Below, piece after piece: positions 7,738 through 15,242 of a stretch of DNA of 64,000 bases. The stretch's first letter is position 1; each line of letters starts with the position of its first letter. This stretch comes from HR10 sp964615335. GTDB taxonomy: Bacteria > Acidobacteriota > Blastocatellia > HR10. The stretch covers positions 62,001 through 126,000 of the forward strand of contig CAZTMT010000008.1 in assembly GCA_964615335.1 (NCBI GenBank), in the 5' to 3' direction. The notes under the pieces are model-generated. The model searched no databases. It saw only the letters and a list, made by a program, of their open reading frames with translations, and was not told the DNA's origin. The translations under genes and the position numbers were made by a program.

Positions 7738-9235
7738 AGAGCTAGCCAGAATGGAGAGCCCGTCAGCCGAAGTACAGGCGAAGTGGGGGAAACTTCTCAC
7801 AACGCCGCTCATTAGCAACCGGGCGTATCGCCAGGGGCTCCGACCCAAGCGCCCTCGGAGCGAGCGGCTCGGGCCTTTCCTGCGCGTGGCCTTTTGGAAT
7901 ATTGCGGGGGGAGAGAGACTGGAGGAGATTTTCTTAGCGTTAACCGATCCAGAGCGATTCCTGGAGCGAGCGGGCATTAAGCCGGGGAGCGCGAGGTATG
8001 GGCAGATAGCTGAGGAGGTGAAGCTCCTTCAGGCTGTTGATCTGCTCATTCTCAATGAGGTGGATCTCGGTCTTGCGCGGTCCGGTTATCGCGATGTGGC
8101 CCGAGAACTGGCCGAAGCCCTCGGCATGAACTATGCCTTCGGCGTCGAGTTCGTTGAACTCGATCGGTTCAGGCTCGGTCTTGAAACGTTTCAGCGGACC
8201 GCTTCAGCCTCAGGTGTGGGTATGGAAGCGACGCGCCGTGAGAGGACCCAGGAGAGGGCGAGGCGGGGTGATAGCCAGGCTCCTCGGGGATTGCATGGTC
8301 ATGCCGTTTTAAGTCGCTATCCGATCCGGAGGGCGAGCGTTTTCCGATTTGCTCGCCAGGGGTTCGATTGGTACTTCGATGAGCAGCGGATTTTCCCGCC
8401 TCTTGCATTTCCTGACCGGACGGAGCGAACTTCTTTCTCGCTTCTTCAAGCGCTGTCCTTCCGTCAGATGCGTCGCGGGGGGCGGATGGTGCTGCTCGTC
8501 GAACTCTCTGTGCCAGATCTGCCCGAAGGGGCGGTGACGGTCGTGGCGACGCATCTGGAAAGTCGAGCCCGGCCGAGCGTTCGTCGTGAGCAGATGCGGG
8601 AATTGCTGGAGCATATTGGGGAGATCTCTCACCCGGTCATCCTGGCTGGCGATTTTAACACCTCGGGGCGAGATGGCACGCCGGGCTGGCTTCATCGAGC
8701 CTTGTTGAAATTGATGGCCAGCGGGACGTTCTGGAGCCAGGCGGCACCCAAAGGGATCCCGATGCTCGGCTGGCTCAACGATTTTTTCACAGGCCTGCCT
8801 CACCTCTGGAGGATCGAGCGCGATCCGACGCGCCGCGGGTTCATGGCTTCGAACGAAGAGGGCGGGCTTTTTGAAGAGTTAGAACGGTTTCGATTTCGCG
8901 ATGGGCGAAGCTTCGACTTCCGTGGGGATCGGACACGCTCGGCTCGCGGAACGACAGGCCTATTGGCGAACTCCAACGAACGGACGCGGAGCCGATTCGT
9001 TCCCACGAGCGAGAGGGCGTGGGTTTTTGGCCCTGTTGGGCGGCGGAAACTCGATTGGATTTTCGTGAAACCCTATCTCGGGGAGCCACGGGACGGACGG
9101 GGGAGCTATCGCTTCGCGCCCCACTTCGGTCGGACGCTTCGTGAGGTGAACGCGTGCCTGAGCCTCTCGGATCATCATCCCATCCTGGTGGATCTGCCCT
9201 TCGAAGAGCCCGGGGACACGTTCCTTGTGGAGTGA
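7652..9235 (+). CDS. Endonuclease/exonuclease/phosphatase family protein
   Basis: 527 residues. Start set at ATG 7652 (AAGG at 7643-7646); GTG 7646 and ATG 7649 are alternatives. It overlaps the end of the previous gene by 86 bases. An acidic N-terminal extension of about 75 residues precedes the EEP fold, whose metal and catalytic motifs are all visible: A-F-W-N-I, L-N-E-V-D, T-H-L-E-S, G-D-F-N-T, and a final S-D-H-H-P. EEP enzymes cleave phosphodiesters in nucleic acids, inositol phosphates or phospholipids (sphingomyelinase type). Placement between a CDP-alcohol phosphotransferase and an aldehyde dehydrogenase points to a lipid or headgroup phosphodiester, not DNA; this is inference. No clear signal peptide was seen. 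Confidence 0.82.
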   Translation: MQECRDKGGTGEPLAEDRAPEWLTEEELEELARMESPSAEVQAKWGKLLTTPLISNRAYRQGLRPKRPRSERLGPFLRVAFWNIAGGERLEEIFLALTDPERFLERAGIKPGSARYGQIAEEVKLLQAVDLLILNEVDLGLARSGYRDVARELAEALGMNYAFGVEFVELDRFRLGLETFQRTASASGVGMEATRRERTQERARRGDSQAPRGLHGHAVLSRYPIRRASVFRFARQGFDWYFDEQRIFPPLAFPDRTERTSFSLLQALSFRQMRRGGRMVLLVELSVPDLPEGAVTVVATHLESRARPSVRREQMRELLEHIGEISHPVILAGDFNTSGRDGTPGWLHRALLKLMASGTFWSQAAPKGIPMLGWLNDFFTGLPHLWRIERDPTRRGFMASNEEGGLFEELERFRFRDGRSFDFRGDRTRSARGTTGLLANSNERTRSRFVPTSERAWVFGPVGRRKLDWIFVKPYLGEPRDGRGSYRFAPHFGRTLREVNACLSLSDHHPILVDLPFEEPGDTFLVE

Positions 9236-10718
9236 ACCTCTGCGCATCTACAAAAACTTCATCCACGGTGAGTTCGTCGCTTCCTCATCCGACGAGCTGG
9301 TGCCGAATGTGAATCCGGCGAATACAGACGATATCCTGGGGCTTGTCCCTCTCTCAACACGAGAGGAAGCGGGGGAAGCTGTCGCGGCCGCTCACGCGGC
9401 TTTTGAGGCGTGGCGGGCGACGCCCGCTCCGATTCGCGGACAAATCATCGCCCGGGCGGCGGCGCTGCTGGAGCGGCAGAAGGAAGCGGTCGCGGCCCTC
9501 ATCACGCGCGAGGAGGGAAAGACGCTCGGCGAATCGCTGGGCGAGGTCGAGCGTGCGATTCGCATCTTGGAGTTTGCGGCCGGCGAAGCCCGCCGCCTGC
9601 GCGGCGAGACCCTGCCTTCGGAGCTGCCGAACAATTTCATCTACACGATTCGTCAGCCTGTGGGAGTCGTCGGGGTGGTCACCCCCTGGAATGTTCCGCT
9701 GGCTATTCCCGTGTGGAAAATCGCGCCGGCGCTGGTGGCCGGAAATACAGTTGTCTTCAAACCCTCGCCGCTTGTGCCGGAGACAGCCACGCGCCTCATT
9801 GAAATTTTCGCCGAAGCAGGACTCCCTTCAGGCGTGCTCAACATGGTCCTTGGAGCGAGTGAAACGGTCGGCCAGGAGATCGTGCACCATCCCCTTGTGC
9901 GCGCCATTTCGTTCACGGGATCAACAACGGTTGGCCTGAAACTGTACGAGCAAGCCGCCCGCCGAGGGATCAAGGTTCAATGCGAAATGGGTGGGAAAAA
10001 CGCGGCTGTGATTCTCGAAGATGCCGATGTGCGCCTGGCCGTCGAATCCACGGTTCAGGGAGCATTCGGTTCGGCGGGTCAGCGCTGTTCGGCCACCAGT
10101 CGCGCCATCGTCGTCGAGGCGATCGCCGATCAGTTTGTGGAGCTGTTGGTGGAGCGAACCGCTCGCCTGCGCGTCGGGCCGGGCGACGACCCGGAGACTG
10201 ACATCGGACCGGTGGCGGATCAGAGTCGGCTTGAAACCGTGCTCTCCTACATCGCACGGGGACGCGAGGAGGGAGCTGAACTTATCTGTGGCGGACGCGC
10301 GCTCAAAGGGGGACGACTCAGCAAAGGCTATTTCATCGAGCCCGCGATCTTCGATCGCGTCGAGCCGAGCATGCGCATAGCGCAGGAAGAGATTTTCGGC
10401 CCGGTGCTTTCGGTCCTTCGCGTGAAGGACTTGGACGAGGCTCTCGAGGTGGCCAACGGCACCCGATATGGGCTCTCCTCAGCGATCTTCACTCGTGACG
10501 CTTCAAAGATTTTCCGGTTCATTGACCGAATCGAAACGGGCATCGTGCACGTCAATTCGCCGACGACCGGCGGCGAAGCCCACGCGCCTTTTGGCGGCAT
10601 CAAATCGAGCGGGATCGGACCGCGCGAGCAAGGCTCCACGGAGCTGGATTTTTACACGGAACTGAAGGTGGTCTATGTGGATTATACGGGCCGGAAGCGC
10701 GAGACGAATATTTATTAG
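9225..10718 (+). CDS. NAD(P)-dependent aldehyde dehydrogenase
   Basis: 497 residues if read from TTG 9225, which overlaps the previous stop; a CTG at 9240 would match the usual start of homologues. Complete ALDH superfamily protein: oxyanion Asn155 in T-P-W-N-V-P, cofactor-binding Lys179 in F-K-P-S, Glu254 in C-E-M-G-G-K-N, and nucleophile Cys288 in G-Q-R-C-S-A. It resembles succinate- or ketoglutarate-semialdehyde dehydrogenases. As the last tightly linked gene after phosphonopyruvate decarboxylase, its likely substrate is phosphonoacetaldehyde or a derivative, giving phosphonoacetate. No aminotransferase or alcohol dehydrogenase for that aldehyde lies nearby, which makes the oxidative branch plausible. 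Confidence 0.88.
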   Translation: MWSEPLRIYKNFIHGEFVASSSDELVPNVNPANTDDILGLVPLSTREEAGEAVAAAHAAFEAWRATPAPIRGQIIARAAALLERQKEAVAALITREEGKTLGESLGEVERAIRILEFAAGEARRLRGETLPSELPNNFIYTIRQPVGVVGVVTPWNVPLAIPVWKIAPALVAGNTVVFKPSPLVPETATRLIEIFAEAGLPSGVLNMVLGASETVGQEIVHHPLVRAISFTGSTTVGLKLYEQAARRGIKVQCEMGGKNAAVILEDADVRLAVESTVQGAFGSAGQRCSATSRAIVVEAIADQFVELLVERTARLRVGPGDDPETDIGPVADQSRLETVLSYIARGREEGAELICGGRALKGGRLSKGYFIEPAIFDRVEPSMRIAQEEIFGPVLSVLRVKDLDEALEVANGTRYGLSSAIFTRDASKIFRFIDRIETGIVHVNSPTTGGEAHAPFGGIKSSGIGPREQGSTELDFYTELKVVYVDYTGRKRETNIY

Positions 10719-10870
10719 CCGCAAGGAGAGTCACTCCTGTCGGGTCTCAGCCAAGGCCCGTAGCGACGAGCATGTTCTCCTGGAGTCCCGGGCGTGATCC
10801 TGACCATATGTGAGGAGACTGCTTTGGACATCGTCGCTTGCGACGCGTATGTCTCTTCGGGAGGGAACTC
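10719..10870 (+). other. Intergenic spacer with imperfect hairpin
   Basis: This 152-base gap separates the aldehyde dehydrogenase from the radical SAM gene. It holds an imperfect inverted repeat at 10827-10853 (GACAT/ATGTC outer arm, GTCGC/GCGAC inner arm) just before the ribosome binding site. No convincing terminator T-run or sigma-70 promoter was seen, so co-transcription with the upstream operon remains open. Confidence 0.4.
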
Positions 10871-12256
10871 ATGAAAGTCCTCTTGATCAATCCCAGCAAT
10901 GTCTTTAACGGCTATCATGTCCCGAAGGTCTTGGGGCGATTGCCGTTCATCAGGAAGTATCTCAATTTTGGGGCGACCAGTCTCCTCCCGCCCTTGAATC
11001 TGGCGCTGCTGGCGGCGTACACGCCGTCCGATGTCCAGGTGCGCATTATGGACGGCTGCGTCGAGCCGATTGACGACACGGTCGAAGCGGATCTGGTCGG
11101 AATTACCAGCCTCACGGGGAATGCCCCGGTCGCCTACCGGATTGCGGATCGGTTCCGGGCGCGGGGGAGCACTGTCGTCATGGGCGGGAATCATCCCACG
11201 GTGCTGCCGGAGGAAGCCCTCCAGCACTGTGATGCGGTGGCCGTGGGCGAAGCCGATGAGACGTGGCCGGAACTCATCGAAGACTTCCGGCGAGGGCGGC
11301 TCAAACGCCTCTATCGCCCCGCGCGCCTGCCGTCGCTGCAGCGGCTTCCGCTGCCGCGCTGGGATTTACTCCGGCGAGAAAAATATCTGGTCCCCTATAC
11401 GATCCAAACCTCGCGCGGCTGCCCGTTTGATTGCAACTTTTGCTCCGTCACCGCCATCAACGGTCAAAAATTCCGCGTCCGGCCCATCGCGGATGTGGTC
11501 GCCGAAATCCAAGCCAGCGGCGCGCGAAAGATCTTCTTTGTGGACGACATCATCAATGGCCATCCCAAACATGCCCGGGAGCTGATGGACGCTTTGATTC
11601 CCTTGAAGATCACCTGGGGCGCCCAGGCCACGATCCATATCGCTCAGGATCGGGAGATGCTGCGGTTAGCTCAAGCGAGCGGTTGCCGGTTTCTCTTCAT
11701 CGGGTTGGAGAGCTTTTTGAGTCCTGAGTTCCGGAAGCTGGGGGGGTGCAACACCGCGCCCGAGAAGATGCTGGCGGCCATCCGGCGCATCCGCGATCAC
11801 GGGATCGCGATCTGGGGGTCTTTCATCGTCGGTTTGGAGACGGATACGGTGGCCACGATTCGGAGAACCGTGGAACTGGCTATCGAAGCGCAACTCGACT
11901 TCGCTCAGTTCAGCCTCATGACGCCGCTGCCGGGCACGCGGCTGCGGCAGGAGTTGTTAGCCCAGAACCGCATCTTCAATCACGATTGGGTCAATTATAC
12001 CTACGGGAATTTGGTCTTCGAGCCCGCTCGCCTCACCCGGGAGGAAGCGAAGCAGGTTTATCATGAGGCCTGGAAGACGTTTTATCGGCTGCGCTCGATT
12101 TCTCGTCGTCTCGGATGGCCACTGGATAAGCGTCGACTGCTGTTGTGGGCGATCAACCTGGGCATTAACCGAGCGTTATCCTACGGCCTCACCAACACTT
12201 CGAATCATCGGGCGCCCACAGCCGAGGAGAGCGTCGCGGCCTCTCTCGGAGACTGA
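10871..12256 (+). CDS. B12-binding-domain radical SAM protein
   Basis: 461 residues from ATG 10871, with GGGAGGG at 10859-10865. Residues 1-145 form a cobalamin-binding-like domain (V-L-L-I-N-P start; G-G-N-H-P-T near 105-110; no D-x-H-x-x-G, as in base-off class B enzymes). The radical SAM cluster motif is C184-P-F-D-C188-N-F-C191. The C-terminal 150 residues look like the extension found in HpnP/HpnJ-type and related B12 radical SAM enzymes. It is in the same direction as the phosphonate operon but separated by 152 bases with an imperfect hairpin at 10827-10853, so it may be a separate unit. Methylation of a lipid, hopanoid or phosphonate are all possible; the substrate is not readable. Confidence 0.85.
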   Translation: MKVLLINPSNVFNGYHVPKVLGRLPFIRKYLNFGATSLLPPLNLALLAAYTPSDVQVRIMDGCVEPIDDTVEADLVGITSLTGNAPVAYRIADRFRARGSTVVMGGNHPTVLPEEALQHCDAVAVGEADETWPELIEDFRRGRLKRLYRPARLPSLQRLPLPRWDLLRREKYLVPYTIQTSRGCPFDCNFCSVTAINGQKFRVRPIADVVAEIQASGARKIFFVDDIINGHPKHARELMDALIPLKITWGAQATIHIAQDREMLRLAQASGCRFLFIGLESFLSPEFRKLGGCNTAPEKMLAAIRRIRDHGIAIWGSFIVGLETDTVATIRRTVELAIEAQLDFAQFSLMTPLPGTRLRQELLAQNRIFNHDWVNYTYGNLVFEPARLTREEAKQVYHEAWKTFYRLRSISRRLGWPLDKRRLLLWAINLGINRALSYGLTNTSNHRAPTAEESVAASLGD

Positions 12257-12354
12257 GTTCTGGGATTCCCAGTTGATCTTCGCGCCGCCGCGAGTCACCG
12301 TGTGCGATGTGTGCTGTCGCGGGTCGAGCCTGTTGGATTGGGAAAATAAGGGGC

Positions 12355-12386
12355 TTGACTCTGGACTTAACTCCAGGGCTTATACT
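12355..12386 (+). promoter_or_regulatory. MerR-family type promoter/operator with 20-base spacer
   Basis: TTGACT (-35, 12355-12360) and TATACT (-10, 12381-12386) are separated by 20 bases, longer than the usual 17. The spacer holds a dyad, CTGGA-c-TTAA-c-TCCAG (12361-12376). Overlong spacing with a central dyad is the hallmark of promoters untwisted by metal-sensing MerR-family activators (ZntR, CueR, MerR), and the bases closely resemble the zntA-type operator. It reads into the HMA-protein gene at 12448. No MerR-family gene is present anywhere in the window. Confidence 0.82.
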
Positions 12387-12447
12387 TCCTGCCTGCACCA
12401 AATGGGAGAGAGTGTGAGAGGGATAACATCAACGGAGGTGAAGAACA

Positions 12448-12828
12448 ATGACGAAGTGGATTCAACGCCGTGCAACGATATTAGCTGTGACCCTGTCTTT
12501 TTTGATCGTCCCATCGCGAGCGGCAGAGGTTTCGGCCGAGATCGCTGTCACAGGCATGACCTGTAGCAGTTGCGCTCAAACGGTGGAGCGGGCACTGCTC
12601 AGGCTCGATGGCGTCACAGCGGTGAAGGCGAATTGGAGGGAGGGGAAGGTCCATGTCACTTACGATGATGCGAAAGTGACGATGAAGCAGATCCACACGG
12701 CCATTCGCGAGGCCGGGTTTGATGTCGCGGGCGAAGATGCCAGGCGAGGCTGCACCCACGACCGATGCTGGAATGGCACCCGGGAGGACCGGAACGGGAA
12801 TCGGCCGCGCTCGCGCTGTTGTTTGTAG
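12448..12828 (+). CDS. Secreted heavy-metal-associated (HMA) domain protein, MerP-like
   Basis: 126 residues; GGAGGTG lies 10 bases before ATG. Residues 1-26 form a signal peptide (basic start, hydrophobic core, S-R-A-A site), so the protein is probably periplasmic. Residues 29-95 form one HMA ferredoxin-like fold with the metal site G-M-T-C39-S-S-C42. In mer operons MerP takes Hg(II) in the periplasm and hands it to a membrane transporter. The C-terminal 30 residues are Arg/Asp-rich with extra cysteines (C-T-H-D-R-C and a final C-C-L), longer than usual MerP (about 91 residues); they may add metal sites or be poorly conserved sequence. First gene after the MerR-type promoter. Confidence 0.85.
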   Translation: MTKWIQRRATILAVTLSFLIVPSRAAEVSAEIAVTGMTCSSCAQTVERALLRLDGVTAVKANWREGKVHVTYDDAKVTMKQIHTAIREAGFDVAGEDARRGCTHDRCWNGTREDRNGNRPRSRCCL

Positions 12829-12850
12829 GAGCGGGTTCGCCGTCTCGGCA

Positions 12851-13090
12851 ATGGAGCGAAGCGAGAACTTGGTGGAAATTCCCGCTTTCATTGCCGTGGC
12901 CGTCTGCGGTCTCGGCCCGTGGCTCATCACGCCGGCGGGGGCCGGGTTGCTCTGGGCAGGGGCGTCGCTCGGTGAGTTCGGGGGGTTGATTGTCCCGGCA
13001 GCGATCCTCCTGATCGTGTGGGCGTGGCGAGAAGGCGGAGACCGGCGGGCCTGTTGTGGCCTGAAGAGTTCGCATCCGAATGAGCCATAG
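12851..13090 (+). CDS. Small two-span membrane protein, MerF-like mercury transporter
   Basis: 79 residues from ATG 12851. Two hydrophobic spans (about 8-32 and 38-58) are followed by a basic segment and a vicinal Cys68-Cys69 near the C-terminus, matching the plan of MerF (about 81 residues; ...R-x-A-C-C...). MerF also has a Cys pair in the first span; here the matching site is Cys19-Gly20, a single cysteine. The open frame extends upstream to 12719 but that part overlaps merP and looks non-coding. The Shine-Dalgarno is weak (AGGAG at 12828-12832, far). It lies between the HMA protein and the TauE permease, which supports a role in Hg(II) entry to MerA. Confidence 0.6.
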   Translation: MERSENLVEIPAFIAVAVCGLGPWLITPAGAGLLWAGASLGEFGGLIVPAAILLIVWAWREGGDRRACCGLKSSHPNEP

Positions 13091-13101
13091 AGGCAGTACC
13101 T

Positions 13102-13947
13102 GTGTTCGAGTATCTCACTCAGTACTGGTTTGCTTTCCCGGTCGTGGCACTGGGCTGCACGCTGACGATCATGGGAGGTGTCGGAGGCAATGTCGTCTGC
13201 GGGCCATTTTTCATCCTGGTGCTGAAACTCTCGCCGGAGGCGGCGATTGGAACGGCGTTGGTCACTGAGGTCTTCAGTATGTCGAGCGGTGTGATCGGCT
13301 ATGGACGGCGCCGGCTGATAGACTACAAACTGGCGTTGTTTTTGGCTCTGGGAGCCGTGCCCGCGGCCATCGTGGGCTCGTTGCTTTCCGTCCGGGCGTC
13401 GGGGACTGCGCTGAAGGTCATTTTCGGCGGTGTCATTCTGATCATCGCTTGGCTGCTCTATCGCTCACCGAGCGAGACCGCACCTGTCGCTCAAGAGGTG
13501 GTGCTGAATCCCGGAGTGCCCGGCGCGCGCCACCTCGTTGACCGGCAGGGCCGCGTCTATTCGTACCGGGTGTGTCAGCGAGGATATCTGTTGGGCACCA
13601 GCGTGCTCGCGGGATTAGGATCGGGGTTGGTCGCCATCGGCGGCGGCGAACTGAACACGCCGGCGATGGTGCTTCGATGCCAAATTCCGATTCGCATCGC
13701 GGCGGCGACCGCGGTCTTCACTATGGCTCTGACCGTCATGGCGGGGGCCAGTACGCACATCCTTGTTGGTCAGCCGGTCTGGAACCTCGCTCTGTGGACC
13801 ATCCCCGGAGCCATCCTCGGCGGGCAACTGGGCAGTCATCTGGCGAGCCGCATGGAGTCCGAGGCGTTGAAGCGGTGGCTGTCGCTTCTCTTTGCGCTCG
13901 TCGGAATGGTGATGATTGGGCATGCCGTGTTTCTGAAGGAAAAGTGA
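13102..13947 (+). CDS. TauE/SafE family permease
   Basis: 281 residues from GTG 13102 (AGAGG at 13089-13093). Many hydrophobic spans with the two-repeat plan of the family: G-G-V-G-G-N near residue 26 in repeat one and A-I-G-G-G-E-L-N-T-P near 178 in repeat two. The hydrophilic centre (about 125-155) would be a cytoplasmic loop. Family members move sulfite, organosulfonates or other anions. In this setting, between MerF-like and DedA genes, it may export a sulfur compound or thiol-bound metal, but no specific evidence is visible. Confidence 0.83.
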   Translation: MFEYLTQYWFAFPVVALGCTLTIMGGVGGNVVCGPFFILVLKLSPEAAIGTALVTEVFSMSSGVIGYGRRRLIDYKLALFLALGAVPAAIVGSLLSVRASGTALKVIFGGVILIIAWLLYRSPSETAPVAQEVVLNPGVPGARHLVDRQGRVYSYRVCQRGYLLGTSVLAGLGSGLVAIGGGELNTPAMVLRCQIPIRIAAATAVFTMALTVMAGASTHILVGQPVWNLALWTIPGAILGGQLGSHLASRMESEALKRWLSLLFALVGMVMIGHAVFLKEK

Positions 13948-13954
13948 TCGGCTG

Positions 13955-14644
13955 ATGGAAAAGATCTTTTCGCTCTTTCAGTCCTATAGCTACGGGGTCG
14001 TCTTTGTCAGCGTCTTGCTGGATGCGGTCGGTCTTCCGTTTCCGAGCGAGATCGCTCTGTTCATTGCCGGAGCCCTCAGCTTCGGGGGGAGGATGAATCT
14101 TCCGGCGGTTCTTCTCCTGGGAACAGGTGCTGCCGTACTGGGTGACGTCCTCATGTTTCTCATCGGCCGAAGGGTGACCGAGGCCCGTGAGCGGCGCGCG
14201 GTGGAACTCTACTGCCGGTGGACCTCTTGCACATTAGGGTCGCGCCATTGTCATCAACGCGCACGAGGCTATGTAGAACGGTTTCGCGGACGCGCGCTCC
14301 TGTTCGCCAAGTTCCTTTTCGGCGCGCGGCAATTCATCCCACCGGTCGCGGGGATGGCGCGGATGCGGCTGCTTCACTTCATCGGCTTAGACGCTGCGGG
14401 TGCTTTCCTCTGGGTGGCGGCAGTATCGTTCTCGGGATACGGGCTACGGAGTCACCTGGAGTCCCTCATCGCCGGTTTCGAGCAGATGAAATCCCTCTTC
14501 TCGATAGCGATGGTCGTGGGCGTGATGGGATACTTTTTCTGGAAGATGTATAAGCTGCGGCGGTTCGGCCCGCCGAGGGACGATCGGGAGCTGATCCAAT
14601 CCGGTCGGCATCCGACTTCAGACTTGAAGGAGGTGGCACAATGA
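13955..14644 (+). CDS. DedA/VTT family membrane protein with cysteine cluster
   Basis: 229 residues, 7 bases after the TauE stop. DedA (VTT) architecture: E-x-x-x-P-F-P-S-E near residue 30, G-D near 63, then F-x-x-x-R-A-L-L-F-A-K-F and a G-A-R-x-F-x-P-x-x-A-G re-entrant segment. The linker after the first span carries Cys87, Cys92 and Cys99, with a His next to the last, which might bind thiophilic metal; cysteines in this linker also occur in other DedA subgroups. The family has roles in lipid scrambling and membrane energetics. Its stop overlaps the start of the chimeric relic (ATGA at 14641-14644). Confidence 0.83.
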   Translation: MEKIFSLFQSYSYGVVFVSVLLDAVGLPFPSEIALFIAGALSFGGRMNLPAVLLLGTGAAVLGDVLMFLIGRRVTEARERRAVELYCRWTSCTLGSRHCHQRARGYVERFRGRALLFAKFLFGARQFIPPVAGMARMRLLHFIGLDAAGAFLWVAAVSFSGYGLRSHLESLIAGFEQMKSLFSIAMVVGVMGYFFWKMYKLRRFGPPRDDRELIQSGRHPTSDLKEVAQ

Positions 14645-15172
14645 CTGCTGAGGACCGTCACGCCTTTGGCCATCCGGGGATTCCGCCCCGATGGACATCC
14701 AGTTTGAAGGATGGGGTGGGAACGGCCTATAACACCGCGAGCCGTGTCTGGTTCACCATCTCACATGGCATCCTCAACGAGGTGTACTACCCCACCATAG
14801 ACCGTCCGCAGATCAGGGATCTCCAGTTCCTTATCAGCGACGGCGCGACTTTTTTCCACGAGGAGAAGCGCCACCTGGTTCACGAGATCGAGTACATCGA
14901 GCGTAACGCCCTTGGCTATCACATTGTGAGCGCCGATAGAGAAGGGCGATATCGAATCGTCAAAGAGATCATCGCTATTGAAGTGGCCGACCAAGGTGAA
15001 GAGCTTGATCCCGCTAAGCTGCCAGACTATTGTGCCGAGGGAGGTCTACTCCAATTCAGTGGCCGTGGCCTCTTTCTCATGCGGGCGCTGATGGACGCAG
15101 TTGAGTTCTCAGTTCGTCCCGGTGGTGGGGTGGGTTGTGTGCATGAGTAAGCGCAAGGCCCAGCCGCGGTAA
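14641..15172 (+). pseudogene. Chimeric relic: glucoamylase N-terminus joined to RsbW-type kinase C-terminus
   Basis: An intact-looking frame runs 14641-15150 (169 residues) with a strong site AAGGAGGTG at 14627-14635, but its halves belong to different families. Residues 1-111 match the N-terminal domain of bacterial glucoamylases/glucodextranases (G-H-P-G-I-P-P-R-W-T-S-S, H-G-I-L-N-E-V-Y-Y-P-T, G-R-Y-R-I-V-K-E-I). Residues from about 113 match the end of RsbW-like serine kinases (E-V-A-D-Q-G-E, S-G-R-G-L-F-L-M-R-A-L-M-D). The join is near 14971-14982. After R-P-G-G-G the frame ends abnormally, while the +1 frame continues V-V-C-M-S-K-R-K to a stop at 15170-15172, as expected for the kinase tail, so a frameshift is also present. 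Neither enzyme can be functional. Confidence 0.78.
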
Positions 15173-15242
15173 TGCTTATCCGTTTATACGGCATGAAGTG
15201 CCCGTTGATGTTTGATACACCTTAAACAGGGAGGCATGTACA

